Origin: Glycocaulis albus
GTDB taxonomy: Bacteria > Pseudomonadota > Alphaproteobacteria > Caulobacterales > Maricaulaceae
Assembly (NCBI RefSeq): GCF_014639075.1
Contig: NZ_BMFS01000002.1
Coordinates: 62,001-126,000, forward strand
DNA: 64,000 nucleotides
Direction: 5' to 3'
Of this stretch, positions 17,268-25,085 are shown in pieces; within the stretch, counting starts at the first letter, position 1, and every line of letters begins with the position of its first letter. The translations under genes were made by a program, and so were the position numbers. The notes below the pieces were generated by a model. That model worked only from the letters and a program-made list of their open reading frames with translations, was not told where the DNA came from and made no database searches.

Positions 17268-17885
17268 ATGTTTGGTCCGTTCGACACACGTATTCCTTTT
17301 GGAGAGATTGGCGCTACCGCTGATCGTTTCGAAGAAGTTCTAGAAGGCGCGAAAAGCGAGCGTCCCATCCAGAGGTTTTTTACACAGAGTCCGTGGGTTT
17401 TGGCGGCTATGCACCCGCATGGAAACGAGGTTTTCCCTGAATTTCGCTTTGGGTCGTCTTACAGAGCAGATTTCGTGGTTTTGGAAGAAAGCTCAGCTGG
17501 TACTTTCGTGGAACTGGTTGAGCTGGAGTCGCCGGTTGCTTCCCTAGTGACAAAAGACGGTCAGTTCGCAAAGTCAGTACGCAAAGCTCTGACCCAAGTC
17601 GGAGATTGGCATGATTGGCTAGTCCGCAATCCGGGGACACTGACGGACAGCATCGACAGAGGCGGCCTAGGTATTGACGAGTTGGGTGCTGTAATGAAAA
17701 CAGTCTACGTGGGCCGGAGGTCAATGATTTCTGAGAAATTCAATGAGTTGAGGCAGCGAGAATTCAGATATTCAGGAGTTCAGATCGTCACTTACGACCG
17801 AATTCTCAGCTGGCTTCGTAAGCGAGCTGAAGATGATCAGCGAATATCTGGTATATATCGCGATATAAAGCCCGTTTTCGACTAA
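17268..17885 (+). CDS. Shedu-like (DUF4263) protein, possible defence nuclease
   Basis: The 205-residue protein resembles the C-terminal nuclease domain of Shedu/SduA: an N-terminal IQRFFTQSPWVLAAM segment (about residues 34-48), FPEFRFGSSYRADFVVL (about 56-72) with the Asp of a PD-(D/E)xK-type core, then FVELVELESP (80-89) with the two core glutamates, and a later helix QVGDWHDWLVRNPG (about 112-125). These match the family in order and spacing from memory. The short form with no separate sensor domain is compatible with single-gene Shedu variants. The gene is visibly less G+C-rich than its neighbours (47% in 17461-17520 by hand count), pointing to transfer. It starts 3 bases after the TRIC gene and ends 5 bases before hemB on the other strand. 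Confidence 0.72.
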   Translation: MFGPFDTRIPFGEIGATADRFEEVLEGAKSERPIQRFFTQSPWVLAAMHPHGNEVFPEFRFGSSYRADFVVLEESSAGTFVELVELESPVASLVTKDGQFAKSVRKALTQVGDWHDWLVRNPGTLTDSIDRGGLGIDELGAVMKTVYVGRRSMISEKFNELRQREFRYSGVQIVTYDRILSWLRKRAEDDQRISGIYRDIKPVFD

Positions 17886-17890
17886 AGCAG

Positions 17891-18874
17891 CTACTCCCCC
17901 AATATCTCCGCTGCCACTGGCGCGAAATAGGTGAGGATTCCGTCCGCGCCGGCACGCTTGAAGCAAGTCAGCGTCTCCATCATCACCCGCTCGCCATCGA
18001 TCCAGCCGTTTTGCGCCGCCGCCATGATCATCGCGTACTCCCCGGACACCTGGAAGGCATAGGTCGGCACGCCGAACGCCTCCTTCACGCGGGTAACGAT
18101 ATCGAGATAGGGCAGGCCGGGCTTGACCATCACCATGTCGGCGCCTTCCTCGATATCCATGGCGACCTCGCGCAGGGCCTCATCGGTATTGGCCGGGTCC
18201 ATCTGATAGGTCTTCTTGTCTCCTTGAAGCTTTGCCGAGCCGATGGCCGAGCGATAAGGCCCATAGAAGCCGGAGGCGTATTTCGCCGCGTAGGACAGGA
18301 TCAGCGTATCGGTATGGCCGGACTCCTCCAGCGCACCCCGGATCGCGCCGATGCGGCCATCCATCATGTCGGACGGGGCCAGCACATCACAGCCCGCCTC
18401 AACCTGCGCCAGGCCCTGCTGGACCAGCAGATCGACGGTGGCGTCATTGAGGATGACGCCGTCCTCCATCACCCCGTCATGGCCATGATCGGTAAAGGGG
18501 TCGAGCGCTACATCGCAGATTATGCCCACTTCCGGCGCAGCATCCTTCATCGCCTTGACCGCCCGCATGACGAGGCCATCGCGATTGAGCGCTTCGGTAC
18601 CGGCATTGTCCTTCAGGGAAGGGTCGATATGCGGAAATACGGCAATCGCGGGGATGCCGAGGTCACGCGCACGCTTCGCGGCTTTCGCCGCTTCGGCGAC
18701 GCTCATGCGCACCGTGCCGGGCATGGCCTCGACCGGCTCGATAGGATCGGCGCTGTCTGATACGACAATCGTCCAGATAAGGTCATGCGGGGTCAAATGG
18801 GTCTCGCGGACCAGATCGCGGATCCAGGGCTGGCTGCGCGTGCGCCGCAGGCGGGTATTGGGAAACAGGGCCAT
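17891..18874 (-). CDS. hemB: Delta-aminolevulinic acid dehydratase (porphobilinogen synthase)
   Basis: HemB condenses two 5-aminolevulinate molecules into porphobilinogen in haem synthesis. The 327-residue protein carries both Schiff-base lysines: Lys198 in LSYAAKYASGFYGPYR and Lys251 in MVMVKPGLPYLD. The metal segment CDVALDPFTDHGHDG (120-134) has aspartates rather than the three cysteines of zinc enzymes, so a magnesium-type (aspartate-rich) enzyme is inferred. The ATG at 18874 matches MALFPNTRLRRTR starts; the frame remains open upstream but that region is the divergent acyl-CoA dehydrogenase. With hemA at 22929 it forms the Shemin pathway. Confidence 0.95.
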   Translation of the reverse strand: MALFPNTRLRRTRSQPWIRDLVRETHLTPHDLIWTIVVSDSADPIEPVEAMPGTVRMSVAEAAKAAKRARDLGIPAIAVFPHIDPSLKDNAGTEALNRDGLVMRAVKAMKDAAPEVGIICDVALDPFTDHGHDGVMEDGVILNDATVDLLVQQGLAQVEAGCDVLAPSDMMDGRIGAIRGALEESGHTDTLILSYAAKYASGFYGPYRSAIGSAKLQGDKKTYQMDPANTDEALREVAMDIEEGADMVMVKPGLPYLDIVTRVKEAFGVPTYAFQVSGEYAMIMAAAQNGWIDGERVMMETLTCFKRAGADGILTYFAPVAAEILGE

Positions 18875-18925
18875 TTCGTCTATCTCGCGTGCCAAAGACC
18901 GTAAGAGCTTGTCAGGAGGTTTGCC

Positions 18926-20062
18926 GTGAATTTCGAGCTGACGGAAGAGCAGGCGCTGATTCAGGACGCCGCGCGCAAGTTTGCAGACGACCGGCTGAAA
19001 CCCAATGCCGCCCGCTGGGACGAGGAAAAGCATTTCCCGGTTGACGTGCTCAAGGAAGCCGCCGAGATGGGCTTTGCGGGCATTTATACGCGCGATGATG
19101 TCGGCGGTTCGGGCATGAGCCGCGTCGATGCCGCGCTGATCTTTGAACAGCTCTCGCGCGGGTGCGTATCCACGGCCGCCTTCATTTCCATCCACAACAT
19201 GGTCAGCTGGATGATCGATAGCTGGGGCACGGAAGAACAGCGCCAGCGCTGGCTCCCGCGCCTCACCGCCATGGAGATTATCGGCTCCTACTGCCTGACC
19301 GAGCCGGGCGCCGGTTCGGACGCTGCCAGCCTGCGTACCAAAGCTGTGAAAGATGGCGACCATTATGTGCTGAACGGCGCGAAAGCCTTCATCTCCGGCG
19401 GCGGGGTGTCAGACCTTTATGTCGTGATGTGCCGCACGGGCGAGGACGGACCAAAGGGGATTTCCACAATCGTGGTGGAGAAGGGCACGCCCGGGCTCTC
19501 CTTTGGCGCAAACGAGAAGAAGATGGGCTGGAACTCGCAGCCGACAGCTGTCGTGACGTTTGAGGATTGCCGCGTGCCGGTGGAGAACCGCCTCGCGGAC
19601 GAGGGAATGGGCTTTACCCTCGCCATGAAGGGCCTCAATGGCGGACGCATCAATATCGGCGCGTGTTCGCTTGGTGGCGCAGCAGAAGCCTTTGATCTTT
19701 CGGTAGCCTACGCAAAAGAACGCAAGCAGTTTGGCAAGCCTGTCGCGGCGTTCCAGGCGAGCGAGTTCAAGCTCGCCGACATGGCAACCGAGTTGGAAGC
19801 CTCGCGCCTCATGCTCTACCGCGCGGCGGCGGCTCTGGATGCGAATGATCCGTCAGCGCCAAAATACTGCGCCATGGCCAAGCGCTTCGCGACCGATCTT
19901 GGCTTCAAGATCGCCAATGATGCGCTGCAACTGCATGGCGGCTATGGCTATCTGAAGGACTATCCGATCGAGCGCATCGTACGCGATTTGCGCGTCCACC
20001 AGATCCTTGAAGGCACCAACGAGATCATGCGCGTCATCATCGCGAAGGATGTGCTGCGCTAA
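18926..20062 (+). CDS. Acyl-CoA dehydrogenase, probably isobutyryl-CoA dehydrogenase
   Basis: This 378-residue FAD enzyme oxidises a short branched acyl-CoA to the 2-enoyl-CoA, passing electrons to ETF. Family patterns are [20 protein letters not shown] (about 116-135), [20 protein letters not shown] (about 199-218) and the C-terminal [15 protein letters not shown], whose glutamate is the usual catalytic base. The valine-degradation assignment comes from the downstream 3-hydroxyisobutyryl-CoA hydrolase and 3-hydroxyisobutyrate dehydrogenase genes. The start is GTG at 18926 with a strong CAGGAGGT site. It is divergent from hemB with a 51-base spacer. A vapBC pair separates it from its pathway partners. 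Confidence 0.88.
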   Translation: MNFELTEEQALIQDAARKFADDRLKPNAARWDEEKHFPVDVLKEAAEMGFAGIYTRDDVGGSGMSRVDAALIFEQLSRGCVSTAAFISIHNMVSWMIDSWGTEEQRQRWLPRLTAMEIIGSYCLTEPGAGSDAASLRTKAVKDGDHYVLNGAKAFISGGGVSDLYVVMCRTGEDGPKGISTIVVEKGTPGLSFGANEKKMGWNSQPTAVVTFEDCRVPVENRLADEGMGFTLAMKGLNGGRINIGACSLGGAAEAFDLSVAYAKERKQFGKPVAAFQASEFKLADMATELEASRLMLYRAAAALDANDPSAPKYCAMAKRFATDLGFKIANDALQLHGGYGYLKDYPIERIVRDLRVHQILEGTNEIMRVIIAKDVLR

Positions 20063-20071
20063 CCCAAATGG

Positions 20072-20118
20072 ATTCTGACCAGAATCTCAGCTATTATGGT
20101 CAGACTTCTGGTCAGAAT
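20072..20118. promoter_or_regulatory. Paired inverted operator-like repeats upstream of vapB
   Basis: Two inverted copies of a near-palindromic box, ATTCTGACCAGAAT (20072-20085) and TTCTGGTCAGAAT (20106-20118), flank a shared GGTCAGA word at 20098-20104. They lie in the 70 bases before the antitoxin start. Antitoxins of toxin-antitoxin pairs usually bind such repeats to repress their own operon, so this is the likely VapB operator. The binding itself is inference. Confidence 0.7.
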
Positions 20119-20132
20119 TGACGGGTGCCACA

Positions 20133-20390
20133 ATGAAGTATGTCGGCGTGCTTGAAGCGAAGACCCATCTCTCCCGCCTGCTCGACGAGCTGGAAAAGAC
20201 GGGCGAGCCCATCACCATCACCCGACACGGCAAGCCGCTGGCGGATCTGGTTCCGTCACGGCAACCCCGGGAAAAAGTGCCAGCCCGTGAGCTGGTAGAG
20301 CGCTTTCGCGCCCTCGGCGCGACCATCCGGCCAGACCCGGTGGAGGATGCGCTCAGCTGGGAAGAACTTAAAGAGCTTGGCCGCTCTTGA
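20133..20390 (+). CDS. vapB: Type II antitoxin, Phd/YefM family (VapB)
   Basis: The 85-residue protein has the Phd/YefM N-terminal DNA-binding fold, with YVGVLEAKTHLSRLLDELEK at residues 3-22 and the strand PITITRHGKPLADLVP (about 27-42), and a short charged C-terminal tail ending WEELKELGRS that would wrap the toxin. The ATG at 20133 is chosen because it gives the standard length; a TTG at 20118 would overlap the operator. Its stop overlaps the TTG start of the toxin (TTGA), the tight coupling expected of an antitoxin-toxin pair. It interrupts a valine-catabolic gene set. Confidence 0.88.
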   Translation: MKYVGVLEAKTHLSRLLDELEKTGEPITITRHGKPLADLVPSRQPREKVPARELVERFRALGATIRPDPVEDALSWEELKELGRS

Positions 20391-20794
20391 GTGTTCTCGT
20401 GCTCGATGCGTCGGTGGCGATTGCGTGGGTGCTGCCCTCGCAGTCAACACCCGCAACGCAAAAGCTGCTCGCGCAATCAGATGATTACGAGCTGGCCGCG
20501 CCCTACATCTTCGTGTGGGAAGTGGGCAATCAGTTCGTCCGGTTTGCACGGCGGGGACTGATATACCGCGATGCAATGGACAATCTGGACGCATTAGGCA
20601 TCCGCCTTTTCGCTCCGGCCTCGATCGACGACATTTTGGAGAGCGGTCACGGCGCACTGGCGGCAGGCCTCTCCCTGTTCGATTACGCCTACCTGTCGCT
20701 GGCGGTGACGCTGGACGCGCCACTTGCCAGCCGGGATGGCGGGCTGTTAGCAGCCTGCGGGGCGCTTGGTGCGCCCTTCATCGACCTCCGCTAG
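20387..20794 (+). CDS. vapC: PIN-domain ribonuclease toxin (VapC)
   Basis: VapC toxins are magnesium-dependent RNases, typically cutting tRNA or rRNA, held inactive by VapB. The 135-residue protein has the PIN acidic residues in order: Asp7 in VLVLDASVAIAW, Glu46 in FVWEVGNQFVRFA, and the aspartates in LFDYAYLSLAVTLDAPLASR (about 97-115). It starts with TTG overlapping the vapB stop. The downstream hydrolase begins 25 bases after the toxin stop, so all three could be co-transcribed. Confidence 0.9.
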   Translation: MSVLVLDASVAIAWVLPSQSTPATQKLLAQSDDYELAAPYIFVWEVGNQFVRFARRGLIYRDAMDNLDALGIRLFAPASIDDILESGHGALAAGLSLFDYAYLSLAVTLDAPLASRDGGLLAACGALGAPFIDLR

Positions 20795-20819
20795 ATGCAA
20801 GACAAGGAATTCCGGCCCG

Positions 20820-21869
20820 ATGACCTCCCTCATAAACGCCCGCAAAGCCGGCTCTGTTGGCCGCATCACGCTGAACCGGCCCGAAGCGCTGAACGCCCTC
20901 AATCAGGAGATGGTGGACGGTCTGATCAAGGCGCTGCTCGACTGGCGCGAGGATGACGCGGTGAAGGCGATTGTCGTGGATGGCGCCGGCGGGAAGGGGT
21001 TTTGCGCCGGCGGTGATATCCGCATGCTCGCCGAAAGCGGAAAGAAGGGCGGCGCGGAAGCATGGAAATTCTGGCGCGATGAATACCAGCTCAACACGCT
21101 GATCTTTGAATACCCCAAACCCTATGTCGCCCTTATTGATGGAATCACGATGGGTGGCGGGGTCGGCATCTCGGTCCACGGCTCGCATCGTGTTGCGGGC
21201 GACCGGACCATGTTTGCGATGCCGGAGACGGGTATCGGCTTCCATCCTGATGTCGGCGGGGCCTATTTCCTGCCGCGCCTCAAGGGGGAAACCGGCATGT
21301 GGATGGGGCTGACCGGCGCGCGTCTCAAAGCCGCTGACAGCCTGGCGGCCGGGGTTGCCACGCATTATGTGCCGTCAGACCGGCAGGAAGCCCTCATCGC
21401 GGCACTGGAAAGCGCTGATCTCGACAATGATGGCGAGACGCTGGAAGACATACTCGAGACGCACGCAGGCGATCCGGGCGATTCGGAACTGGCTCATCTG
21501 GGCGGCCTGATCGATGCGGCCTTTTCCGGTGACGAGCTGGCCGTGATCAAGGAACGGCTGCAATCGGCGGGCGACGCCTGGTCAGCCAGGCAACTCTCTA
21601 TTCTGAACAGCAAATCACCCAGCTCGTGCGCCATTACCCTGGCTGCGTTGCGCAAGGGTGCTGAGCTCGATTTCCGCGAAGTGATGGCGCAGGACCTGCG
21701 CGTTTCGATGCGGCTGCTGGTCGAAGGTTCAGACTTCTACGAGGGGGTGCGCGCCGTCATCATCGACAAGGACAATGCGCCCCATTGGGGTCCGCAGATA
21801 CAGTCTGAGGCCGTAGAGGCCATGTTCGCACCGCTGGAATCAGACCGCGAACAAAGCTTTCTGGGCTAG
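20820..21869 (+). CDS. 3-hydroxyisobutyryl-CoA hydrolase (enoyl-CoA hydratase/isomerase fold)
   Basis: The enzyme removes CoA from 3-hydroxyisobutyryl-CoA in valine breakdown. The 349-residue protein is longer than plain enoyl-CoA hydratases, as expected for the hydrolase. Seen motifs are LNRPEALNALNQEMV (residues 18-32), GGKGFCAGGDIRML (about 57-70) forming the oxyanion loop, GITMGGGVGISVHGSHRVA (about 103-121) and the catalytic region MPETGIGFHPDVGG (about 130-143). The ATG at 20820 has AAGGAA upstream. The MmsB gene follows 30 bases later, supporting the substrate assignment. Confidence 0.9.
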   Translation: MTSLINARKAGSVGRITLNRPEALNALNQEMVDGLIKALLDWREDDAVKAIVVDGAGGKGFCAGGDIRMLAESGKKGGAEAWKFWRDEYQLNTLIFEYPKPYVALIDGITMGGGVGISVHGSHRVAGDRTMFAMPETGIGFHPDVGGAYFLPRLKGETGMWMGLTGARLKAADSLAAGVATHYVPSDRQEALIAALESADLDNDGETLEDILETHAGDPGDSELAHLGGLIDAAFSGDELAVIKERLQSAGDAWSARQLSILNSKSPSSCAITLAALRKGAELDFREVMAQDLRVSMRLLVEGSDFYEGVRAVIIDKDNAPHWGPQIQSEAVEAMFAPLESDREQSFLG

Positions 21870-21899
21870 ACAACAACCCTAATCGCCGGAGGACACATC

Positions 21900-22796
21900 A
21901 TGGCCGTGATTGCTTTTATTGGACTGGGAAACATGGGCTCCGGCATGGCCGTGAACCTGGTCAAGGCCGGCCATGAGGTGCGCGGCTTCGATCTCAATCA
22001 GGATGCGGTCGCTGCACTGTCTGCCAAAGGCGGCAAGGCGGCTGCCAGCGTGCTGGATGCGGTCAGGGGCGCCGACGCTGTCGTCACCATGCTGCCCGCC
22101 GGCAAGCACGTCCGCGGCATTTATGAAGGCGAGGAGGGGATCATCGCCCATGCCGGCGCCGACACTGTGCTGATGGACTGCTCCACAATTGACGTTGATT
22201 CCGCCCGCGCCGTCGGCGAGGCGGCCGCAAAGGCCGGGATCAAATTCGTGGATGCACCCGTGTCCGGTGGTGTCGCCGCTGCCGAGGGCGGCACTTTGAC
22301 CTTCATGGTCGGTGGCCCGGAAGACGCGTTCGAGGCAGCAAAGCCTTATCTTGAGAACATGGGCAAGGCGGTTATCCGCGCTGGAGATGCCGGGGCAGGG
22401 CAGGCGGCCAAGATCTGCAACAACATGCTGCTCGGCATCCACATGATCGGCACGTGCGAGGCCTTTGTACTCGCGCAGAAGCTGGGCCTCGACCCGCAGC
22501 GCTTCTTCGATATTTCGTCGAAAGCATCCGGACAGAGCTGGTCCATGACGAGCTATTGCCCTGTGCCCGGTCCGGTGCCGGCCGCGCCGTCGAACCGGGG
22601 CTACAAGCCGGGGTTTGCCGCCCCGATGATGCTTAAAGATCTGCGCCTGGCACTGGAGACCGCCCGGTCCGCGGGCGCCGCTATTCCGCTGGGGGCCCAT
22701 GCCGAGAAGCTCTACACATTGTTCACCGAATCCGGCGGCAGTGAGAAAGACTTCTCGGGGATCATCGAAATGATCGCCGCGAATAAAACCGAGTGA
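21900..22796 (+). CDS. mmsB: 3-hydroxyisobutyrate dehydrogenase
   Basis: MmsB oxidises 3-hydroxyisobutyrate to methylmalonate semialdehyde with NAD. The 298-residue protein shows the Rossmann motif FIGLGNMGSGMAVNL (residues 6-20), the substrate loop FVDAPVSGGVAAAEGGTLTF (about 115-134), the catalytic-lysine helix GAGQAAKICNNMLLGIHM (Lys about 171) and the terminal KDFSGIIEMI expected of true hydroxyisobutyrate dehydrogenases. An AGGACACATC stretch precedes the ATG. Methylmalonate-semialdehyde dehydrogenase (mmsA) and the matching enoyl-CoA hydratase are not in the window. Confidence 0.92.
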   Translation: MAVIAFIGLGNMGSGMAVNLVKAGHEVRGFDLNQDAVAALSAKGGKAAASVLDAVRGADAVVTMLPAGKHVRGIYEGEEGIIAHAGADTVLMDCSTIDVDSARAVGEAAAKAGIKFVDAPVSGGVAAAEGGTLTFMVGGPEDAFEAAKPYLENMGKAVIRAGDAGAGQAAKICNNMLLGIHMIGTCEAFVLAQKLGLDPQRFFDISSKASGQSWSMTSYCPVPGPVPAAPSNRGYKPGFAAPMMLKDLRLALETARSAGAAIPLGAHAEKLYTLFTESGGSEKDFSGIIEMIAANKTE

Positions 22797-22844
22797 AATT
22801 GCGAAACAGTTTCAACTAGAAGGCGCGACAATCGGTCCGCCTTC

Positions 22845-22873
22845 CGGTATAGGTGAAACCGGTCCATATACCG
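22845..22873. promoter_or_regulatory. Inverted repeat upstream of hemA
   Basis: CGGTATA (22845-22851) and TATACCG (22867-22873) form a perfect 7-base inverted repeat, with GGTGAAACC nested between them, 56 bases before the hemA start. It could be an operator or a leader hairpin for the first committed haem gene. It does not resemble an FNR or Irr box that I recognise, and no function is claimed. Confidence 0.4.
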
Positions 22874-22928
22874 CGTGTAGCAGCCCCGCCCCGACAGTCC
22901 GCCACGAGAGCGGTCAGGAGAACACGAC

Positions 22929-24143
22929 ATGGATTACGCAGCAGCATTCAAGGCGTCGGTCGCCCGGGTCCGCGCCGAAGGCCGCTACCGCGTGTTCGCC
23001 GACCTGCTGCGCAAGAAGGGTGAGTTTCCCAAGGCACGCTATCGCGCCGATGATGGCAGCATGCGTGAAGTGACTGTCTGGTGCTCCAATGACTATCTGG
23101 GCATGGGGCAGAGCGCGTGCGTTACCGGAGCCATGAAGCAGGCGATCGACGATGTCGGCGCCGGTTCCGGCGGCACACGCAACATTTCCGGCACGACGCA
23201 TTACCATGTCGAGCTGGAGCGCTCGCTCGCTGACCTTCATCAGAAGGAATCGGCTCTGCTCTTCACCTCGGGCTACATTGCCAATCAGGCGACACTTGCC
23301 ACGCTGGGCAAGATCCTGCCGGGCCTCATCATCTATTCAGATGCCCTTAACCATGCCTCAATGATCGAGGGCGTACGCCAGGCGGGATGTGAGAAACATG
23401 TCTGGCGGCACAATGATGTGGAGCACCTCGAAGAACTGCTGCGCGCCGCGCCGCTGGACGCGCCCAAGCTGATCGCGCTGGAGTCTGTCTATTCGATGGA
23501 CGGTGATATCGGTCCGCTGAAGGCGGTCTGTGATCTTGCCGACAAGTACAATGCCCTGACCTATCTTGATGAAGTCCACGCCGTCGGCCTTTACGGCATG
23601 CGCGGTGCCGGTATCGCCGAGCGCGACGGGTTGATGCATCGCTTCGACATCATTGAAGGGACACTGGGCAAGGCGTTCGGCGTCATGGGCGGATATATCG
23701 CTGCTGATGCGGTAATCTGCGACGCCGTGCGCTCGGCAGCGCCGGGCTTTATCTTTACGACCTCGCTTGCTCCGGTGCTCGCCGCTGGCGCGCGTGCCAG
23801 CGTGGAATACCTCAAATCCTCCGCACACCTGCGTGACCAGCACCAGGAACGCGCGGCGACCCTGAAAGCCCGGTTGAAAGCTGCCGGCTTGCCGGTAATG
23901 GACTCCGAGACCCATATCGTGCCGGTTCATGTGGGTGACCCGGTGCTGTGCAAGCGGATCACGGACGCGCTCCTGGACGAGCACGGCATCTACGTTCAGC
24001 CCATCAATTACCCCACCGTGCCGAAAGGCACCGAGCGGATGCGGTTTACGCCGTCCCCTCTGCATACCGACGAGATGTTCGACCAGCTTGTTACCGCATT
24101 GCAGGCTGTTTTTGCGCGGTATGCGAACGCCCGGGTCGCGTGA
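22929..24143 (+). CDS. hemA: 5-aminolevulinate synthase
   Basis: This PLP enzyme condenses glycine and succinyl-CoA to 5-aminolevulinate, the C4 (Shemin) entry to haem used by alphaproteobacteria. The 404-residue protein has the glycine/acyl-CoA site [17 protein letters not shown] (residues 78-92 region), the PLP-stacking NHASMIEG, the aspartate of [12 protein letters not shown] (212-223) and the PLP lysine Lys248 in [23 protein letters not shown]-type spacing precedes the ATG. It runs opposite to hemB, which is 4 kb away, and is followed without a gap by a small conserved-looking gene. Confidence 0.95.
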   Translation: MDYAAAFKASVARVRAEGRYRVFADLLRKKGEFPKARYRADDGSMREVTVWCSNDYLGMGQSACVTGAMKQAIDDVGAGSGGTRNISGTTHYHVELERSLADLHQKESALLFTSGYIANQATLATLGKILPGLIIYSDALNHASMIEGVRQAGCEKHVWRHNDVEHLEELLRAAPLDAPKLIALESVYSMDGDIGPLKAVCDLADKYNALTYLDEVHAVGLYGMRGAGIAERDGLMHRFDIIEGTLGKAFGVMGGYIAADAVICDAVRSAAPGFIFTTSLAPVLAAGARASVEYLKSSAHLRDQHQERAATLKARLKAAGLPVMDSETHIVPVHVGDPVLCKRITDALLDEHGIYVQPINYPTVPKGTERMRFTPSPLHTDEMFDQLVTALQAVFARYANARVA

Positions 24144-24388
24144 TGGTGGGCCGAGGCGGACTGCCCGGCCGGGAAATCATCTTTGAATATCAGGGGCTCG
24201 CCGACTCTGTTCGCCTCGCGGCGATAGATGCGGCAACCGGAACCGAAGTGGTCGTATTCGGCCCGGCCCGGTCTGCGCGCCACGATCTGGAACGCGTGGC
24301 CCTGCGCAAGCTGGCGCGGCGCCTGGGCCTTAATGCCGATGGATCCGAAAAAAAGCCCCGGCCGAAAGGCCGGGGCGTTATCGTCTAG
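24143..24388 (+). CDS. Small conserved protein downstream of hemA (function unknown; possibly DUF6898)
   Basis: The ATG at 24143 overlaps the last base of the hemA stop (TGATG), so the two genes are probably co-translated. The predicted 81-residue product reads EIIFEYQGLADSVRLAAIDA, then ATGTEVVVFGPARSARHDLE and a basic helix VALRKLARRLGL. Small proteins of this layout occur behind hemA in other alphaproteobacteria; the DUF6898 name is from memory and uncertain. The last dozen codons run through the 9-bp stem of the terminator for mucR on the other strand, giving the basic tail KKPRPKGRG, so the true conserved part probably ends near residue 67. Confidence 0.7.
   Translation: MVGRGGLPGREIIFEYQGLADSVRLAAIDAATGTEVVVFGPARSARHDLERVALRKLARRLGLNADGSEKKPRPKGRGVIV
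24348..24376 (-). terminator. Rho-independent terminator of mucR
   Basis: Read on the minus strand, a perfect 9-bp stem GCCCCGGCC/GGCCGGGGC closed by a four-base loop is followed by seven T residues. It lies 28 bases beyond the mucR stop. On the plus strand the same bases are the final codons of the small gene downstream of hemA. Confidence 0.9.
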
Positions 24389-24404
24389 CGTTAGTCGCGA
24401 GGAC

Positions 24405-24842
24405 TTACTTGCGGGCTTTCCGGCCACCGCGGCCAAGACCGATTTCCTTGGCGAAATCGGAACGGCGGCGTGAATAGGCCGGCGCCACCATCGGATAGTC
24501 GGACGGCAGGCCCCACTTGCGGCGGTAATCGTCAGGCGACATGTCATACTGGGAGCGCAGATAGCGCTTCAGCATTTTCAGCTTTTTGCCGTCCTCAAGG
24601 CAAATGATGTAGTCGTCCGTGACCGAGCGGGAAACGGGAACTGCCGGCTTCGCCTTGGCTTCGGGCTTAGCCTCGCCGCCGCTCAGCTCGCGCAGAGCGC
24701 CATGCACCTGACGGATGATTTCCGGCACCCCGTCAGCAGAAATGGTGTTGTTGGCCACATAGGAAGCCACGATGTCAGTGGTCATCCGCAGTACTTCTTC
24801 CTGGTCGATCGGGGGAGTGTTGTCTTCGGTCATATTCATCAC
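24405..24842 (-). CDS. mucR: MucR/Ros family zinc-finger transcriptional regulator
   Basis: MucR proteins are abundant alphaproteobacterial H-NS-like regulators that bind AT-rich DNA and control envelope, motility and cell-cycle genes. The 145-residue protein has the N-terminal oligomerisation segment (TDIVASYVANNTIS, about 22-35) and the zinc-finger region DYIICLEDGKKLKMLKRYL (about 77-95), continuing RSQYDMSPDDYRRKWGLP and the basic tail GLGRGGRKARK. The CLEDG form has a single cysteine instead of the C-x2-C of Ros. Several ATGs cluster at 24831-24842; the first is given. It faces glyA across a 243-base AT-rich spacer. Confidence 0.93.
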   Translation of the reverse strand: MMNMTEDNTPPIDQEEVLRMTTDIVASYVANNTISADGVPEIIRQVHGALRELSGGEAKPEAKAKPAVPVSRSVTDDYIICLEDGKKLKMLKRYLRSQYDMSPDDYRRKWGLPSDYPMVAPAYSRRRSDFAKEIGLGRGGRKARK

Positions 24843-24864
24843 CTGACATTCGCTTCTGTTTAAG

Positions 24865-24970
24865 GGGACGCATTATGTAACTTGTGTAAACCGGTTTGGT
24901 TGCCCTAACAAGTATAGGTTCTGCCAATACCAGTAAGTTTATGCAGTAAAAGTATTTACCATTTCGCTAG
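24865..24970. promoter_or_regulatory. AT-rich divergent control region between mucR and glyA
   Basis: This stretch is clearly richer in A+T than the surrounding genes (for example TTATGCAGTAAAAGTATTTACC around 24938-24959, written here within a longer run) and contains no convincing gene. MucR regulators prefer AT-rich targets and often control their own promoter, so autoregulation is plausible. No exact promoter or operator could be fixed. Confidence 0.4.
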
Positions 24971-25085
24971 GGCAGTGTGGTTCCGGCGTGCGGCTTTTCA
25001 CCCCGCGCGGCGGTGTGTGGTTGTGAAGCGCTTCGCCAGCGCGTATCTCAGAAGCAACAGGCCAGCCGCAACGAGGGAGTCGCCG

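Noticed and set aside
24975-25085. Upstream in-frame extension of glyA or a folate/glycine riboswitch in its leader
   Set aside because: The extension is arginine-rich and unlike GlyA proteins, and a good ribosome-binding site supports 25086. No glycine, THF or SAM riboswitch core is recognisable.
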